64,000 bases of DNA, taken from assembly GCF_001552475.1 (NCBI RefSeq), contig NZ_BCRG01000003.1, positions 186,001 through 250,000 on the forward strand, given 5' to 3'. The position numbers were made by a program, and so were the translations under genes. Under the pieces are notes generated by a model. It was not told the DNA's origin. It saw nothing but the letters and a program-made list of their open reading frames with translations, and did not search any database. The stretch is from Microbacterium oleivorans NBRC 103075. Lineage in GTDB: Bacteria > Actinomycetota > Actinomycetes > Actinomycetales > Microbacteriaceae. Positions 24,240 through 32,768 of the stretch are shown here, one piece after another. Positions within the stretch are counted from its first letter, which is position 1. Each line of letters opens with the position of its first letter.

Positions 24240-25288
24240 TCCAGGCCTGCGGCGGCGCAGGCCTCTGCGTAGGCGGGAGTACAGATGTCCGCGACGGTCC
24301 AGAAGCCGTCTGCGACGACGGTGGAGGCGATGTCGTCGACGGTCACGGCGACCGGGGTGAGGAGGGTGGAGGGGATGCCGTCGATCGTCGTGTCGCCCTT
24401 CGGCCGCTCTCCGGCGGCCAGCGCCGTCGCGACGTCCGCGGCGATGGTCGCCTGCTCTCGGATCGCCTTGTAGACGGTCATGTACTGGTCTCCCGACACG
24501 ATCCGCTGCAGCGCCGTGAGCTCGGCATCCTGTCCGGTCACGATCGGGAACGGCGACACGTCGGCGGCGCGGAGGGCCGCGATCGCACCGCTGGCGGTGC
24601 CGTCGTTCGCGGCGTACACGGCGGCCACCTCGTCGCCGTATTGCGCCAACTGCCCGGCGACCCAGGCCTGCGCCTTGTCGGGGCTCCAGTCTGGCGTGCC
24701 GTACTCGGCGAGGACGTCGAGACCCGCCTCGGTGATGACCCGGCGCGCACCGTCGCGGAACTGCGCGGCGTTGCTGTCGGTGGGCGCCCCGTGCACCATG
24801 AGGACGCCACCATCGGCGCGACCCTCCTTCTCGAGCCCCGTCACGAGGGCCTCCGCCTGCAGTTCGCCCACGCGCTCGTTGTCGAAGGAGACGTAGTACG
24901 CGGGCTTCCCACCGCCGATGATCATCCGGTCGTAGGCGATGACCGGCACCCCCTCGGCTGTCGCGGCGGCCAGGATGGATGCCGCGGCTCGCCCGTCGAC
25001 CGGATCGAGGACGAGGACGGCGGCTCCGGCGGCGAGAGCGGACTCCGCCTGCTGCTGCTGGCGTGCGGCATCCTGATCGGCGTTCGTGTAGAGCACCTGC
25101 GCATCGCCGAGCTCGGCGATGCGTTTCTCGAAGACGGGCCGGTCGAACGTCTCGTACCGCGCGGTCTTCTTGTCGGGCAGGAGGAGGGCGATCGTCGTCT
25201 GCGTCGAGGAGTTGTCCGGAAGAGCGCACCCCGACAGGGCGGCGGCTGAGGCCGCCCCCAGGAGGACAGCGGCGAGGAGCCGCTTCAT
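24236..25288 (-). CDS. Sugar-binding lipoprotein, XylF-like (system 2)
   Basis: A 350-residue binding lipoprotein with lipobox AALSGC. It shares the XylF-like pattern with system 1: VPVIAYDRMIIGGGKPAYYVSFDN, AVYAANDGTASGA, and VTGQDAELTALQRIVSGDQYMTVYK. The ATG at 25288 overlaps the stop of the ROK regulator by 4 bp, fixing the start. Being translated directly behind its regulator, it is likely part of a xylose-type or related uptake unit. The conserved VTGQDAEL motif is typical of D-xylose-binding proteins, but specificity is inferred only. Confidence 0.92.
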   Translation of the reverse strand: MKRLLAAVLLGAASAAALSGCALPDNSSTQTTIALLLPDKKTARYETFDRPVFEKRIAELGDAQVLYTNADQDAARQQQQAESALAAGAAVLVLDPVDGRAAASILAAATAEGVPVIAYDRMIIGGGKPAYYVSFDNERVGELQAEALVTGLEKEGRADGGVLMVHGAPTDSNAAQFRDGARRVITEAGLDVLAEYGTPDWSPDKAQAWVAGQLAQYGDEVAAVYAANDGTASGAIAALRAADVSPFPIVTGQDAELTALQRIVSGDQYMTVYKAIREQATIAADVATALAAGERPKGDTTIDGIPSTLLTPVAVTVDDIASTVVADGFWTVADICTPAYAEACAAAGLE

Positions 25289-26466
25289 GCGGGGAACGCG
25301 ACCAGATCGGCGTCGACGGCCACGTGGTCGAGTGCAAGGGCGATGGCTCCCCGGGTCTCGGCCCACTCGCCGAAGTCGGAGGCGACGATCTCGGGTACCC
25401 CGCCGCCCAGGACGGAGCGTTCAAGAGCATGGCGGAGCGGCGCGAGGAGGATCTCGCCCGCTCGAGCGAGCTCGCCCCCGACGACGATGCGCTCGGGGTC
25501 GATGAGGTTGCAGAGGCTCGCCGCGGCGATGCCGATGTGGCGGCCGGCATCCGCGATCGTGCGCTGCGCCGCCGGCACACCGTCTCCCGCAGCCGTCACG
25601 AGATCGCGGAGGCGGTGGATGCCGTCGGCGTCGCCAAACCCGACGAGGAGCGCAGGTCCGGCGGCCACCGTCTCGAGGCAGCCGCGGTTGCCGCAGCGGC
25701 AGCGGGCGCCGTTCTCATCGATCGTCATGTGGCCGATCTGACCGGTGCGGCCGCTCGCGCCGCGGAACAGCTCGCCGTCGACGAGAAGACCCGCGCTGAT
25801 GGAGTGGCCGACCGTGACGTAGACGGACGAGGACGCGCCGCGCGCAGCTCCCTCGCGAGCCTCGGCGAGGGCGCCGAGGTTCGCCTCGCTGTCGACGTGG
25901 ACGGGACGGCCGATGCGCGCCGAGAGGCTCCGTGCGATGTCGATCCCGTCCCAGCCGGGAAGGAGCCCCGGGGTCGAGATGACGGACGACCGCGGATCGA
26001 CCGGGGCAGGGATGGCGAGGCCGACGGCGAGCAGATCGGACAGCGATCCGCCGAGTCCTTCGACCATGTCGCCCAGCAGCAGGCTGAGCCGGTCGAGCTC
26101 GGCGTCGTGGCGGTGGTCGATCGCGAGGGGGAGCGAGGTCTCCGCGACGACCGAACGCGTCGCGTCGGCGATCGCTACGTGGAGTTTGCGCGTCGAGAAG
26201 TGTGCTCCGGCCACCAGGCCCACCTGGCGCGCGAGCGAAACCAGGGTCGCGCGGCGCCCGCTCCGCGACGTGAACGAGGTGTGCAGGACACCCGAAGCGG
26301 TGAGTTCCTTGACGATGTTCGACACCGTCGCGGGGGAGAGGCCGGTGGCGCCGGCGAGCTCGATCTGCGTCAGGCGCCCATGCCTCTTGAGCGAATCGAG
26401 CAGTCGCGCACGATTCGCCTCTCGCAGTGAGGACTGCGAGCCGGGCGGAGTTGACCGGCGAGCCAC
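25285..26466 (-). CDS. ROK-family transcriptional regulator (XylR-like)
   Basis: A 393-residue ROK repressor: N-terminal winged helix (about 12-75, with TQIELAGATGLSPATVSNIVKEL) and a C-terminal ROK sugar-kinase-like domain containing the zinc motif CRCGNRGCLE. It is the first gene of a four-gene operon in which all junctions are 4-bp ATGA/GTGA overlaps. GTG at 26466 stands 6 nt after TAGGGT, a leaderless arrangement. ROK repressors of the XylR group control pentose uptake, in agreement with the XylF-like binding protein directly downstream; it probably represses its own operon. Confidence 0.92.
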   Translation of the reverse strand: MARRSTPPGSQSSLREANRARLLDSLKRHGRLTQIELAGATGLSPATVSNIVKELTASGVLHTSFTSRSGRRATLVSLARQVGLVAGAHFSTRKLHVAIADATRSVVAETSLPLAIDHRHDAELDRLSLLLGDMVEGLGGSLSDLLAVGLAIPAPVDPRSSVISTPGLLPGWDGIDIARSLSARIGRPVHVDSEANLGALAEAREGAARGASSSVYVTVGHSISAGLLVDGELFRGASGRTGQIGHMTIDENGARCRCGNRGCLETVAAGPALLVGFGDADGIHRLRDLVTAAGDGVPAAQRTIADAGRHIGIAAASLCNLIDPERIVVGGELARAGEILLAPLRHALERSVLGGGVPEIVASDFGEWAETRGAIALALDHVAVDADLVAFPA

Positions 26467-26472
26467 GGGGCC

Positions 26473-26478
26473 ACCCTA
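26473..26478 (-). promoter_or_regulatory. -10 box, leaderless start of the ROK operon
   Basis: On the minus strand TAGGGT is followed by 6 nt and the GTG at 26466. No -35 consensus is visible at 16-18 nt. Confidence 0.5.
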
Positions 26479-26513
26479 CCCTGCGGGGTGGCCGGCACGC
26501 GGTCCTTCGGGTG

Positions 26514-27380
26514 TCAGGCGCTCTCGACGGCGCGCACGCGGACGATGTTCGTCGTCTCGTCGAGCTCGGCGATCTTCGGGTGATCCTTCACGAAGTCCGA
26601 GAACGAGCGATGTCCATGCGCCTTCTCGCTGAACGACGGATCCATCCGCTTCATCAGGTTCTTCACCGCGGACAGGTGCACCCATTCCTCGTCGGTCCGG
26701 ACGTGCTCGAGGCGGAGGGCGCGCGAGAGCAGCTGCTCCACGGGGTCGATGGCCGCCTTGCGACGGCGGCGGCCCGTGGCCGGCGCCGTCTCGGGGGCCG
26801 GCTCGGGTTCGGGGACGGCGACCCCGGGCAGAGCGTCGTAAGCGTCGAACTGGTCGCAGGCGGCGGCGAGCGACTTCGCCGTAGAGCCTGCGACGCCCAC
26901 GGCGACGACGTAGCGGCCGAGGCGCTTGCAGCGCTGTGCGAGGGGCACGTAGTCGCTGTCGCCGGCGACGATGACGACATGGGTGAGGTCCTCGAGCCGG
27001 AACAGATCCTCGACGGTGTCGACGGCGAGGCGGATGTCGGCGCCGTTCTTCGCGTACGCCGCGGCCGGGAAAAGCTGCACCAGGTCGACGGCGCGGGCCA
27101 CGAGCTGCTGTCGGTAGAGCGCGTTGACCGGAGACGACCAGTCGGCGTAGGCGCGAGTCAGCACGAGCGTGCCGAAGGAGGCCGCGTAGTCCATGATCGC
27201 GCCGACGTCGATCATCGCAGCAGCCAGCCGGCCGGCGATCTCCTGCTCGTCGGGATCGGCCGCGATCCGCTGACGATCGCGCGAGTAGCTGTTCCGACCG
27301 TGCACCCGGTCGTACCAACTCATGACGATGTTGTCGAAATCGAGGTAGACCGCAACGCGAGGAATGGAGGAATCCGGCAT
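26514..27380 (-). CDS. NYN-domain nuclease-like protein with C-terminal LOTUS/OST-HTH domain
   Basis: A 288-residue protein. Residues 6-180 form a NYN (PIN-like) domain with the acidic metal-site residues expected for an RNase: Asp14 and Asp16 in YLDFDN, Asp115 and Asp121 in NGADIRLAVD and GDSDY (140-144). A Pro/Glu and Arg/Lys-rich linker (188-210) leads to a LOTUS/OST-HTH domain at about 212-285. LOTUS domains bind RNA (notably G-quadruplex RNA in some cases) or helicases. Together this suggests a targeted ribonuclease in the cytoplasm; the RNA target is unknown. Its ATG is 27 bp after the stop of the upstream hypothetical gene. Confidence 0.88.
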   Translation of the reverse strand: MPDSSIPRVAVYLDFDNIVMSWYDRVHGRNSYSRDRQRIAADPDEQEIAGRLAAAMIDVGAIMDYAASFGTLVLTRAYADWSSPVNALYRQQLVARAVDLVQLFPAAAYAKNGADIRLAVDTVEDLFRLEDLTHVVIVAGDSDYVPLAQRCKRLGRYVVAVGVAGSTAKSLAAACDQFDAYDALPGVAVPEPEPAPETAPATGRRRRKAAIDPVEQLLSRALRLEHVRTDEEWVHLSAVKNLMKRMDPSFSEKAHGHRSFSDFVKDHPKIAELDETTNIVRVRAVESA

Positions 27381-27407
27381 CCCCCCAGTCTTACAGCTTG
27401 TGCCGTG

Positions 27408-27920
27408 TCACCGCCGGTGCCGCGAGGGTGTTCCGGGAACGTCGTCGCTGAGTCCGAGGACGAAAGAAAGGATGTCGCGTGCGGGAGCGGGCCGTGCAGG
27501 GCCGCGGCCGAGCGCCCAGCCGTCATCGCTCGCGAGCAGGGCGGAGCCGGCCACGGCCGCCCGTCGATCGAATGGCATGCGCGTGACGGCATACAGCGCG
27601 ACCGCCCCGCTCGTCGCGGGTGCGATCGCCACCGGGCGGTCGCCCGCGAGCACCAGGAGCGCCCGCGTTGCGGTGACCAGTGAGCGGATGCGGACGCGAC
27701 GACCCGCTCGGATCGCGTCGGCAACGTCGGAGAGGGACGGATCGTCGGAATGCGGGAGCCCCGCCTCGTCCAGGAACGCGAGTTGGTCTTCCGTCGTCGG
27801 CGCGAGGGGAGCGGCGGACGTCACGACCTCCGCGAGCGCCTCTCGCCAATCACTCGTCACTGCGGACTCGTCGACGCGTTCCCGATTGCTCAGGGGGAGG
27901 TGGCGCGACATGTCGGACAT
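27408..27920 (-). CDS. Hypothetical protein
   Basis: A 170-residue soluble protein without recognised domain, rich in Ala, Arg and Asp. It has a central block RRVRIRSLVTATRALLVLAGDRPVAIAPATSGAVAL followed by a basic patch, with no signal peptide or membrane helix long enough to be convincing. The ATG at 27920 was chosen because TATGCT lies 7 nt upstream, a leaderless arrangement; an in-frame start at 27965 would add 15 residues and include that hexamer. It precedes the NYN gene by 27 bp and may be co-transcribed with it. G+C pattern is typical of the neighbours. Confidence 0.7.
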   Translation of the reverse strand: MSDMSRHLPLSNRERVDESAVTSDWREALAEVVTSAAPLAPTTEDQLAFLDEAGLPHSDDPSLSDVADAIRAGRRVRIRSLVTATRALLVLAGDRPVAIAPATSGAVALYAVTRMPFDRRAAVAGSALLASDDGWALGRGPARPAPARDILSFVLGLSDDVPGTPSRHRR

Positions 27921-27927
27921 AGCGGTC

Positions 27928-27933
27928 AGCATA
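27928..27933 (-). promoter_or_regulatory. -10 box, leaderless start of hypothetical gene
   Basis: TATGCT on the minus strand is followed by 7 nt and the ATG at 27920. The perfect inverted repeat at 27953-27984 lies where the -35 and upstream region would be. Confidence 0.5.
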
Positions 27934-27952
27934 GGTTGCTCGCGCGGCCCGC

Positions 27953-27984
27953 GTGGATGTGACAAGAACCGCTGTCACATCCAC
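27953..27984. repeat. Perfect 12-bp inverted repeat upstream of lacI-type gene
   Basis: Arms GTGGATGTGACA (27953-27964) and TGTCACATCCAC (27973-27984) surround an 8-nt centre. It lies between the divergent hypothetical gene and the LacI-type regulator and contains TGTGAC half-sites like those of the operator at 29137-29152. It may be an operator or a transcript hairpin. Confidence 0.65.
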
Positions 27985-28021
27985 CTCCGGAGACCGCAGC
28001 GGCGGTGGAGGACGCGACGTG

Positions 28022-28054
28022 CATAATGGGCCTGGGTCCGTGTGACCGTGAACA
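28022..28054 (+). promoter_or_regulatory. Candidate promoter and operator of the lacI-type gene
   Basis: CATAAT (28022-28027) is a fair -10 without an obvious -35. TGTGACCGTGAACA (28041-28054) just downstream resembles the LacI-type operator at 29137, with half-sites TGTGA and GTGAACA, which suggests autoregulation. Confidence 0.4.
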
Positions 28055-28071
28055 TAGGCGTTGGGGGACCG

Positions 28072-29082
28072 ATGAGCGAGGAAGCCGGCGGCCGGCGGGC
28101 GAGTATCCGCGACGTCGCGCGCCTGGCGGATGTGTCCCATCAGACCGTGTCCCGCGTGCTGAACGATCACCCGAGCATCCGACCGGAGACTCGAGACCGC
28201 GTCCTCGCGGCAATGCAGGAGCTTTCGTACAGCCCGAATCGTGCGGCCCGAGCGCTCGTCACGAGTCGATCGCGCACCATCGGGATCCTCGCCGCGTCAT
28301 CGACGCAGTACGGGCCGGCGTCGTCGATAGCCGCCATCGAAGCCGCGGCACAAGCACGCGGGTACTGGGTGTCGACGGCGAACATCGATGCGAGCGACCC
28401 GCAGTCCATTCCCGACGGGCTCTCGTACCTGATGGCGCAATCCATCGAGGGACTCGTCGTCATCGCGCCCCAGGTCCGGGTGATCCGCGTCCTCGCCGCC
28501 CAGGCGGTCGATGTGCCGTACGTGACGCTGCAGTCCACCGACATCGACGCCGGACACACGCTCGCCGTCGATCAGATCGCCGGTGCGCGCCTCGCGACGC
28601 GCCACCTCATCGAGCTCGGTCACCGGTCGATTTACCACCTGGCCGGTCCCCAGGACTGGATGGAGGCGGAGTCCCGCATGCGGGGCTTCCTCGAGGAGAT
28701 GAGCGCGTGGGACATCTCCACGACAGCGCCGATCCTCGGCGATTGGACCGCTGACTTCGGCTACTACGCCGGCCGCGAATTGCTCGGTTATCGGGACTTC
28801 ACTGCCATCTTCTCCTCGAACGACCAGATGGCGCTGGGGCTCTTGCATGCCATCCGCGACGAGGGGCTGGACTGTCCCAGAGACGTCAGCATCGTGGGAT
28901 TCGACGACATACCCGAGGCCGGACACTTCTGGCCGCCGCTCACGACCGTGCGTCAGGACTTCGCCGAACTCGGTCGGCGCTGCGTGGAACTGCTCCTCGA
29001 CGGATCGTCCTCCGCGACCGTCCCGACGCTGACACCGGACCTCATCGTCAGGTCGTCCACCGCTCGCGCCGCAGCCCTCTGA
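28072..29082 (+). CDS. LacI-family sugar-responsive regulator
   Basis: A 336-residue LacI/GalR regulator. The helix-turn-helix and hinge helix are at residues 10-60 (ASIRDVARLADVSHQTVSRVLN, then YSPNRAARALVTSRSRTIG), followed by a Peripla_BP_3 effector domain ending with FDDIPEAGHFWPPLTTVRQD. The ATG at 28072 follows GGGGGA; a GTG at 28042 in frame would add ten residues overlapping the candidate operator. It directly precedes the aldolase-like/ChvE/MmsAB operon, whose promoter carries a near-perfect LacI-type palindrome, so it very likely represses that operon in the absence of its sugar. Confidence 0.92.
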   Translation: MSEEAGGRRASIRDVARLADVSHQTVSRVLNDHPSIRPETRDRVLAAMQELSYSPNRAARALVTSRSRTIGILAASSTQYGPASSIAAIEAAAQARGYWVSTANIDASDPQSIPDGLSYLMAQSIEGLVVIAPQVRVIRVLAAQAVDVPYVTLQSTDIDAGHTLAVDQIAGARLATRHLIELGHRSIYHLAGPQDWMEAESRMRGFLEEMSAWDISTTAPILGDWTADFGYYAGRELLGYRDFTAIFSSNDQMALGLLHAIRDEGLDCPRDVSIVGFDDIPEAGHFWPPLTTVRQDFAELGRRCVELLLDGSSSATVPTLTPDLIVRSSTARAAAL

Positions 29083-29100
29083 CGCCTTCCGCGCGTCGTG

Positions 29101-29152
29101 TTGACAGGGTGGCGTCCTGGGGTGCATAGTCATGCGATGTGAACGGTCACAT
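29101..29152 (+). promoter_or_regulatory. Promoter and LacI-type operator of the ChvE/MmsAB operon
   Basis: TTGACA (29101-29106) and CATAGT (29125-29130) are 18 nt apart, the best promoter in the window. ATGTGAACGGTCACAT (29137-29152) lies over the predicted start of transcription; its arms are ATGTGA and TCACAT around ACGG. This is the classic placement for a LacI-family repressor. Confidence 0.75.
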
Positions 29153-29207
29153 GACCGCCGCCGACGTGGGCGACGGCGACCGGGCAGGACAAAGGAGTCG
29201 GGCATTG

Positions 29208-29909
29208 GTGTCGAGGGACGACGCGGAGCGGTACGCGAGCGGGGTGAAGACCGAGGTGACCGTCGCGCGCATCCGCGAGCGAGTGGCATCCCTCTTGGTC
29301 GACCTCGCCGGCCGCGGAGTGACGTCGACGACACTGTCGGAGAGAGTCCCCGGCGCAGACCTGTTCGTGACGCGCCCGGTCGACTCCGACGACGAGCTTG
29401 CACCCGAGAAGATGATCGTCGTCTCGCTGGCCGGCGTTCCGGTTTCGGGCACGCCCGGCGAAGACGGCGTCCTGCCTGCCGACATCGAGCTGTACGCGGC
29501 CATCCTCCGGGAATCGGATGCCGCTGCTGTCGTCCACCTTGAATCCGGCCACGCCGCCGCCTGGGCGGCGCGCGGCGAAGCGATCCCCTGTCTGACGGCG
29601 CAGGCCGCACGGGAGTTCAGGGGAGCCGTGCCGATCGTCGACGGCCCCTCGGTCGAGGCGTCCGTCGTCCTCGGCGCGCTCCGCTCGGGCGCTTCCGGCG
29701 CCGTCCTCGTGACCGGACTCGGGGCGTTCTGCGTCGCGCCGAGCGCACGGGAGGCGGTCCGTCTCGCGCAGGTGCTCGAGGGCGTGGCGCGCACCGCCCG
29801 TCTGGCCGGCACGGCGGGAGACCTCGTCCCCCTCGAGAAAGACGCCGTCTCGCAGCTCTCCCGGAATGCTCACGCACTCCGCTCCACGACCACCGAAGGC
29901 CGCCGGTAG
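29208..29909 (+). CDS. Class II aldolase/AraD-like protein with degenerate metal site
   Basis: A 233-residue protein with the fold pattern of class II aldolases/L-ribulose-5-phosphate 4-epimerases: [14 protein letters not shown] and [15 protein letters not shown] correspond to the PSSE-LH and VVHTHS regions. Only His110 of the zinc-binding triad is kept; the second His position is Glu112, and the usual NHG is replaced by TGLG (169-172). It is therefore probably not an ordinary zinc aldolase. AGGAG (29193-29197) decides the start; TTG at 29205 is the alternative to the GTG used here. First gene of the LacI-controlled sugar importer operon. Confidence 0.78.
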   Translation: MSRDDAERYASGVKTEVTVARIRERVASLLVDLAGRGVTSTTLSERVPGADLFVTRPVDSDDELAPEKMIVVSLAGVPVSGTPGEDGVLPADIELYAAILRESDAAAVVHLESGHAAAWAARGEAIPCLTAQAAREFRGAVPIVDGPSVEASVVLGALRSGASGAVLVTGLGAFCVAPSAREAVRLAQVLEGVARTARLAGTAGDLVPLEKDAVSQLSRNAHALRSTTTEGRR

Positions 29910-30004
29910 CCCGTAACCGGGCGCGGTCACCCAGAAAGACCCTCACCAGGGGCAATGCGCACAACCGAACACCACGACACCGAAGTCCAGGGAAAGGGAC
30001 CACA

Positions 30005-31135
30005 GTGAAACTCAAGAGGATCATCTTCGTCGGCATCGCAGCCGGCGCGCTCGCGCTCACCGCGTGTGCCGGCGGAACGACCGCCGGCGGCAGCGGCTCG
30101 GGCGGCGGCAAGGGCGACGGCGGCCTGATCGGCGTCGCGATGCCGACCAAGAGCTCCGAGCGCTGGATCCAGGACGGCAACGCCGTCAAGAAGGCGCTCG
30201 AGGACCAGGGGTACAAGGTCGACCTCCAGTACGCCGAGGACGACATCCCCACGCAGGTCTCGCAGATCGAGAACATGATCACGAAGGGTGCCGAAGCGCT
30301 CATCGTGGCCTCGATCGACGGCACCACCCTCACGGAGGCCCTGCAGAACGCCGCTGACGCCGACATCCCCGTCATCGCCTACGACCGTCTGATCAAGGGC
30401 ACCGAGAACGTCGACTACTACGCGACGTTCGACAACCAGCTGGTCGGCAACCAGCAGGCGTGGACCGTCCTCAACGGTCTCGGTCTGACCGACCTCGAAG
30501 GCAAGCCGGTCGCCGACGCCCCCAAGGGTCCGTTCAACATCGAGCTGTTCGCCGGATCGCTCGACGACAACAACGCGTTCTTCTTCTTCAACGGCGCCAT
30601 GGACGTCCTGAAGCCATACATCGAAGACGGCACGCTCGTCGTCAAGTCGGGCCAGACGAGCATCGAGCAGGCAGCGACGCTCCGCTGGGACGGCGAGACC
30701 GCTCAGAGCCGCATGGAGGACATCCTCACGGCCAACTACAGCGACGGCACGAAGGTCGACGCGGTTCTGTCGCCCTACGACGGCATCTCGCGCGGCATCA
30801 TCTCCGCGTTGTCCGACGCCGGCTACTCCGTCGGCGACGAGTGGCCGATCATCTCGGGCCAGGACGCCGAGGTCGACTCGGTCAAGGCGATCCTGAGCGG
30901 CGAGCAGTACGCCACGATCTTCAAGGACACGCGCGAGCTCGCGAAGGTCGCCGCCGGCATGGCCGTCGACGTCCTCAACGACGAGAAGCCCGAGGTCAAC
31001 GACGAGAAGACGTACGACAACGACGTGAAGGTCGTTCCGTCGTACCTGCTCGCTCCGGTTCCCGTCGTCAAGGACAACGTGAAGTCGGCCCTGGTCGACA
31101 CCGGCTACTGGACGGCGGACGAACTGGGTCTGTGA
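30005..31135 (+). CDS. chvE: Multiple-monosaccharide-binding lipoprotein, ChvE-like
   Basis: A 376-residue binding lipoprotein with lipobox ALTAC and a glycine/serine-rich spacer, then a Peripla_BP_4 domain. Blocks typical for the ChvE/MmsE group are [41 protein letters not shown] and the extended loop before [15 protein letters not shown], which XylF-like proteins lack. ChvE-type proteins bind arabinose, galactose, glucose and related sugars. The GTG at 30005 is preceded by AAAGGGA. A UUCG-looped hairpin follows 23 bp after the stop, then the ATPase and permease genes. Confidence 0.93.
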   Translation: MKLKRIIFVGIAAGALALTACAGGTTAGGSGSGGGKGDGGLIGVAMPTKSSERWIQDGNAVKKALEDQGYKVDLQYAEDDIPTQVSQIENMITKGAEALIVASIDGTTLTEALQNAADADIPVIAYDRLIKGTENVDYYATFDNQLVGNQQAWTVLNGLGLTDLEGKPVADAPKGPFNIELFAGSLDDNNAFFFFNGAMDVLKPYIEDGTLVVKSGQTSIEQAATLRWDGETAQSRMEDILTANYSDGTKVDAVLSPYDGISRGIISALSDAGYSVGDEWPIISGQDAEVDSVKAILSGEQYATIFKDTRELAKVAAGMAVDVLNDEKPEVNDEKTYDNDVKVVPSYLLAPVPVVKDNVKSALVDTGYWTADELGL

Positions 31136-31158
31136 CGCGGCTCGGCTGACCACCATTC

Positions 31159-31190
31159 GCGTCGGCGGCGGGTTCGCCCGCCGCCGACGC
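31159..31190 (+). terminator. Intra-operon UUCG hairpin after the ChvE-like gene
   Basis: Perfect 14-bp arms GCGTCGGCGGCGGG (31159-31172) and CCCGCCGCCGACGC (31177-31190) with a TTCG loop, one of the most stable RNA tetraloops. No T-run follows. The position, directly behind the binding-protein gene, matches the hairpins at 20905-20943 and 62407-62440. Confidence 0.78.
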
Positions 31191-31221
31191 ACCCCATCCC
31201 CCACCACGGAAGTCGGAGATC

Positions 31222-32751
31222 GTGACCGAGACCATCCTCGAGATGCGCGGCATCACCAAGACGTTCCCGGGCGTGAAGGCGCTCTCGAACGTCAACTTCG
31301 CCGTCGGGCGCGGCGAGATCCACGCCATCTGCGGCGAGAACGGCGCCGGCAAGTCGACCCTCATGAAGGTCCTGTCGGGTGTGTACCCCCACGGCACCTA
31401 CGACGGCGAGATCCATTACGCCGGCGACGTCGTCGAATTCAAGAACCTGCGCGACAGTGAAGCGCGCGGCATCGTCATCATCCATCAGGAGCTGGCGCTC
31501 AGCCCCTACCTGTCGATCGCCGAGAACATCTTCCTCAACAACGAGCGCAAGGGTGCTGGCGGGCTGATCGACTGGAATCAGACCAACTTCCAGGCGGCCG
31601 CGCTCCTGAAGCGCGTCGGTCTGCGCGAGAACCCCACGACGAAGGTCAGCCAGCTCGGCGTCGGCAAGCAGCAGCTCGTGGAGATCGCGAAGGCGCTGTC
31701 GAAGGAGGTCAAACTCCTCATCCTCGACGAGCCGACCGCGGCTCTGAACGACGAGGACTCCGACCACCTGCTCGAGCTGATCCTCAGCCTCCGCGAGGAG
31801 GGGATCACGTCGATCATCATCAGTCACAAGCTCAACGAGATCAAAAAGGTCGCCGACACCGTCACGGTCATCCGCGACGGCAAGACGATCGAGACGATCG
31901 CGAAGTCCGACGTGACCGAAGACCGCATCATCAAGGACATGGTCGGCCGTGACCTCGAGCACCGCTACCCCGACCACGAGCCGCAGATCGGCGACGAACT
32001 GCTGCGCGTCGAGAACTGGACGGCGTACCACCCGCAGGACCCCTCCCGCGTCGTCGTCGACGACGTGTCGATCACCGTGCGCTCCGGTGAGATCGTCGGC
32101 ATCGCGGGACTCATGGGCGCGGGGCGCACCGAGTTCGCGATGAGCCTCTTCGGCCACAGCTACGGCACCCGCATCTCGGGCAAGGTGTTCATGCGCGGCA
32201 AAGAGATCCGCACGCGGACCGTCTCAGAGGCCATTTCGAACGGGCTGGCTTACGCGACCGAGGACCGCAAGACCTATGGCCTCAACCTCATCGACGACAT
32301 CAAGCGCAACATCTCGATGGCATCGCTGAAGAAGCTCGAGAAGGCAGGGTTGGTCGACGACAACGAGGAGTTCGCCGTCGCCAACCAGTACCGCAAGAGC
32401 ATGAACATCAAAGCGCCGACCGTGCTCGCCAAGACCGGGAAGCTCTCGGGCGGCAACCAGCAGAAGGTCGTCCTCTCGAAGTGGATCTATTCGGATCCCG
32501 AGGTGCTGATCCTCGACGAGCCGACGCGAGGGATCGACGTCGGAGCGAAGTACGAGATCTACACGATCATCAACAAGCTCGCCGCAGCCGGGAAAGGCGT
32601 CATCGTCATCTCGTCGGAGCTTCCCGAGCTCCTCGGTATCTCGGACCGCGTCTACGCGCTCTCAGAGGGCCGCATCACCGGTGAGATGCCGATCGGCGAA
32701 GCAACCCCCGAACACGTCCTCAAGCTCATGACCATGGAGAAGCCCCGCTGA
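31222..32751 (+). CDS. mmsA: Sugar ABC importer ATPase, two domains (MmsA/GguA type)
   Basis: A 509-residue ATPase with two fused nucleotide-binding domains. The first has canonical Walker [10 protein letters not shown] and Walker [14 protein letters not shown]; the second has the degenerate Walker [10 protein letters not shown] but a good signature LSGGNQQK and Walker [14 protein letters not shown], the normal pattern of CUT2 importers. The extension [15 protein letters not shown] and the [14 protein letters not shown] region are typical for the multiple-monosaccharide subgroup. GTG start at 31222 after GGAAG. It energises the permease encoded 17 bp downstream. Confidence 0.95.
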   Translation: MTETILEMRGITKTFPGVKALSNVNFAVGRGEIHAICGENGAGKSTLMKVLSGVYPHGTYDGEIHYAGDVVEFKNLRDSEARGIVIIHQELALSPYLSIAENIFLNNERKGAGGLIDWNQTNFQAAALLKRVGLRENPTTKVSQLGVGKQQLVEIAKALSKEVKLLILDEPTAALNDEDSDHLLELILSLREEGITSIIISHKLNEIKKVADTVTVIRDGKTIETIAKSDVTEDRIIKDMVGRDLEHRYPDHEPQIGDELLRVENWTAYHPQDPSRVVVDDVSITVRSGEIVGIAGLMGAGRTEFAMSLFGHSYGTRISGKVFMRGKEIRTRTVSEAISNGLAYATEDRKTYGLNLIDDIKRNISMASLKKLEKAGLVDDNEEFAVANQYRKSMNIKAPTVLAKTGKLSGGNQQKVVLSKWIYSDPEVLILDEPTRGIDVGAKYEIYTIINKLAAAGKGVIVISSELPELLGISDRVYALSEGRITGEMPIGEATPEHVLKLMTMEKPR

Positions 32752-32768
32752 CGGGGCAGGAGACACAC

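Noticed and set aside
31159..31190. Full transcription terminator between the ChvE-like and ATPase genes
   Set aside because: No T-run and no promoter follows before the ATPase gene, which needs transcription from upstream; partial termination or mRNA protection fits better.
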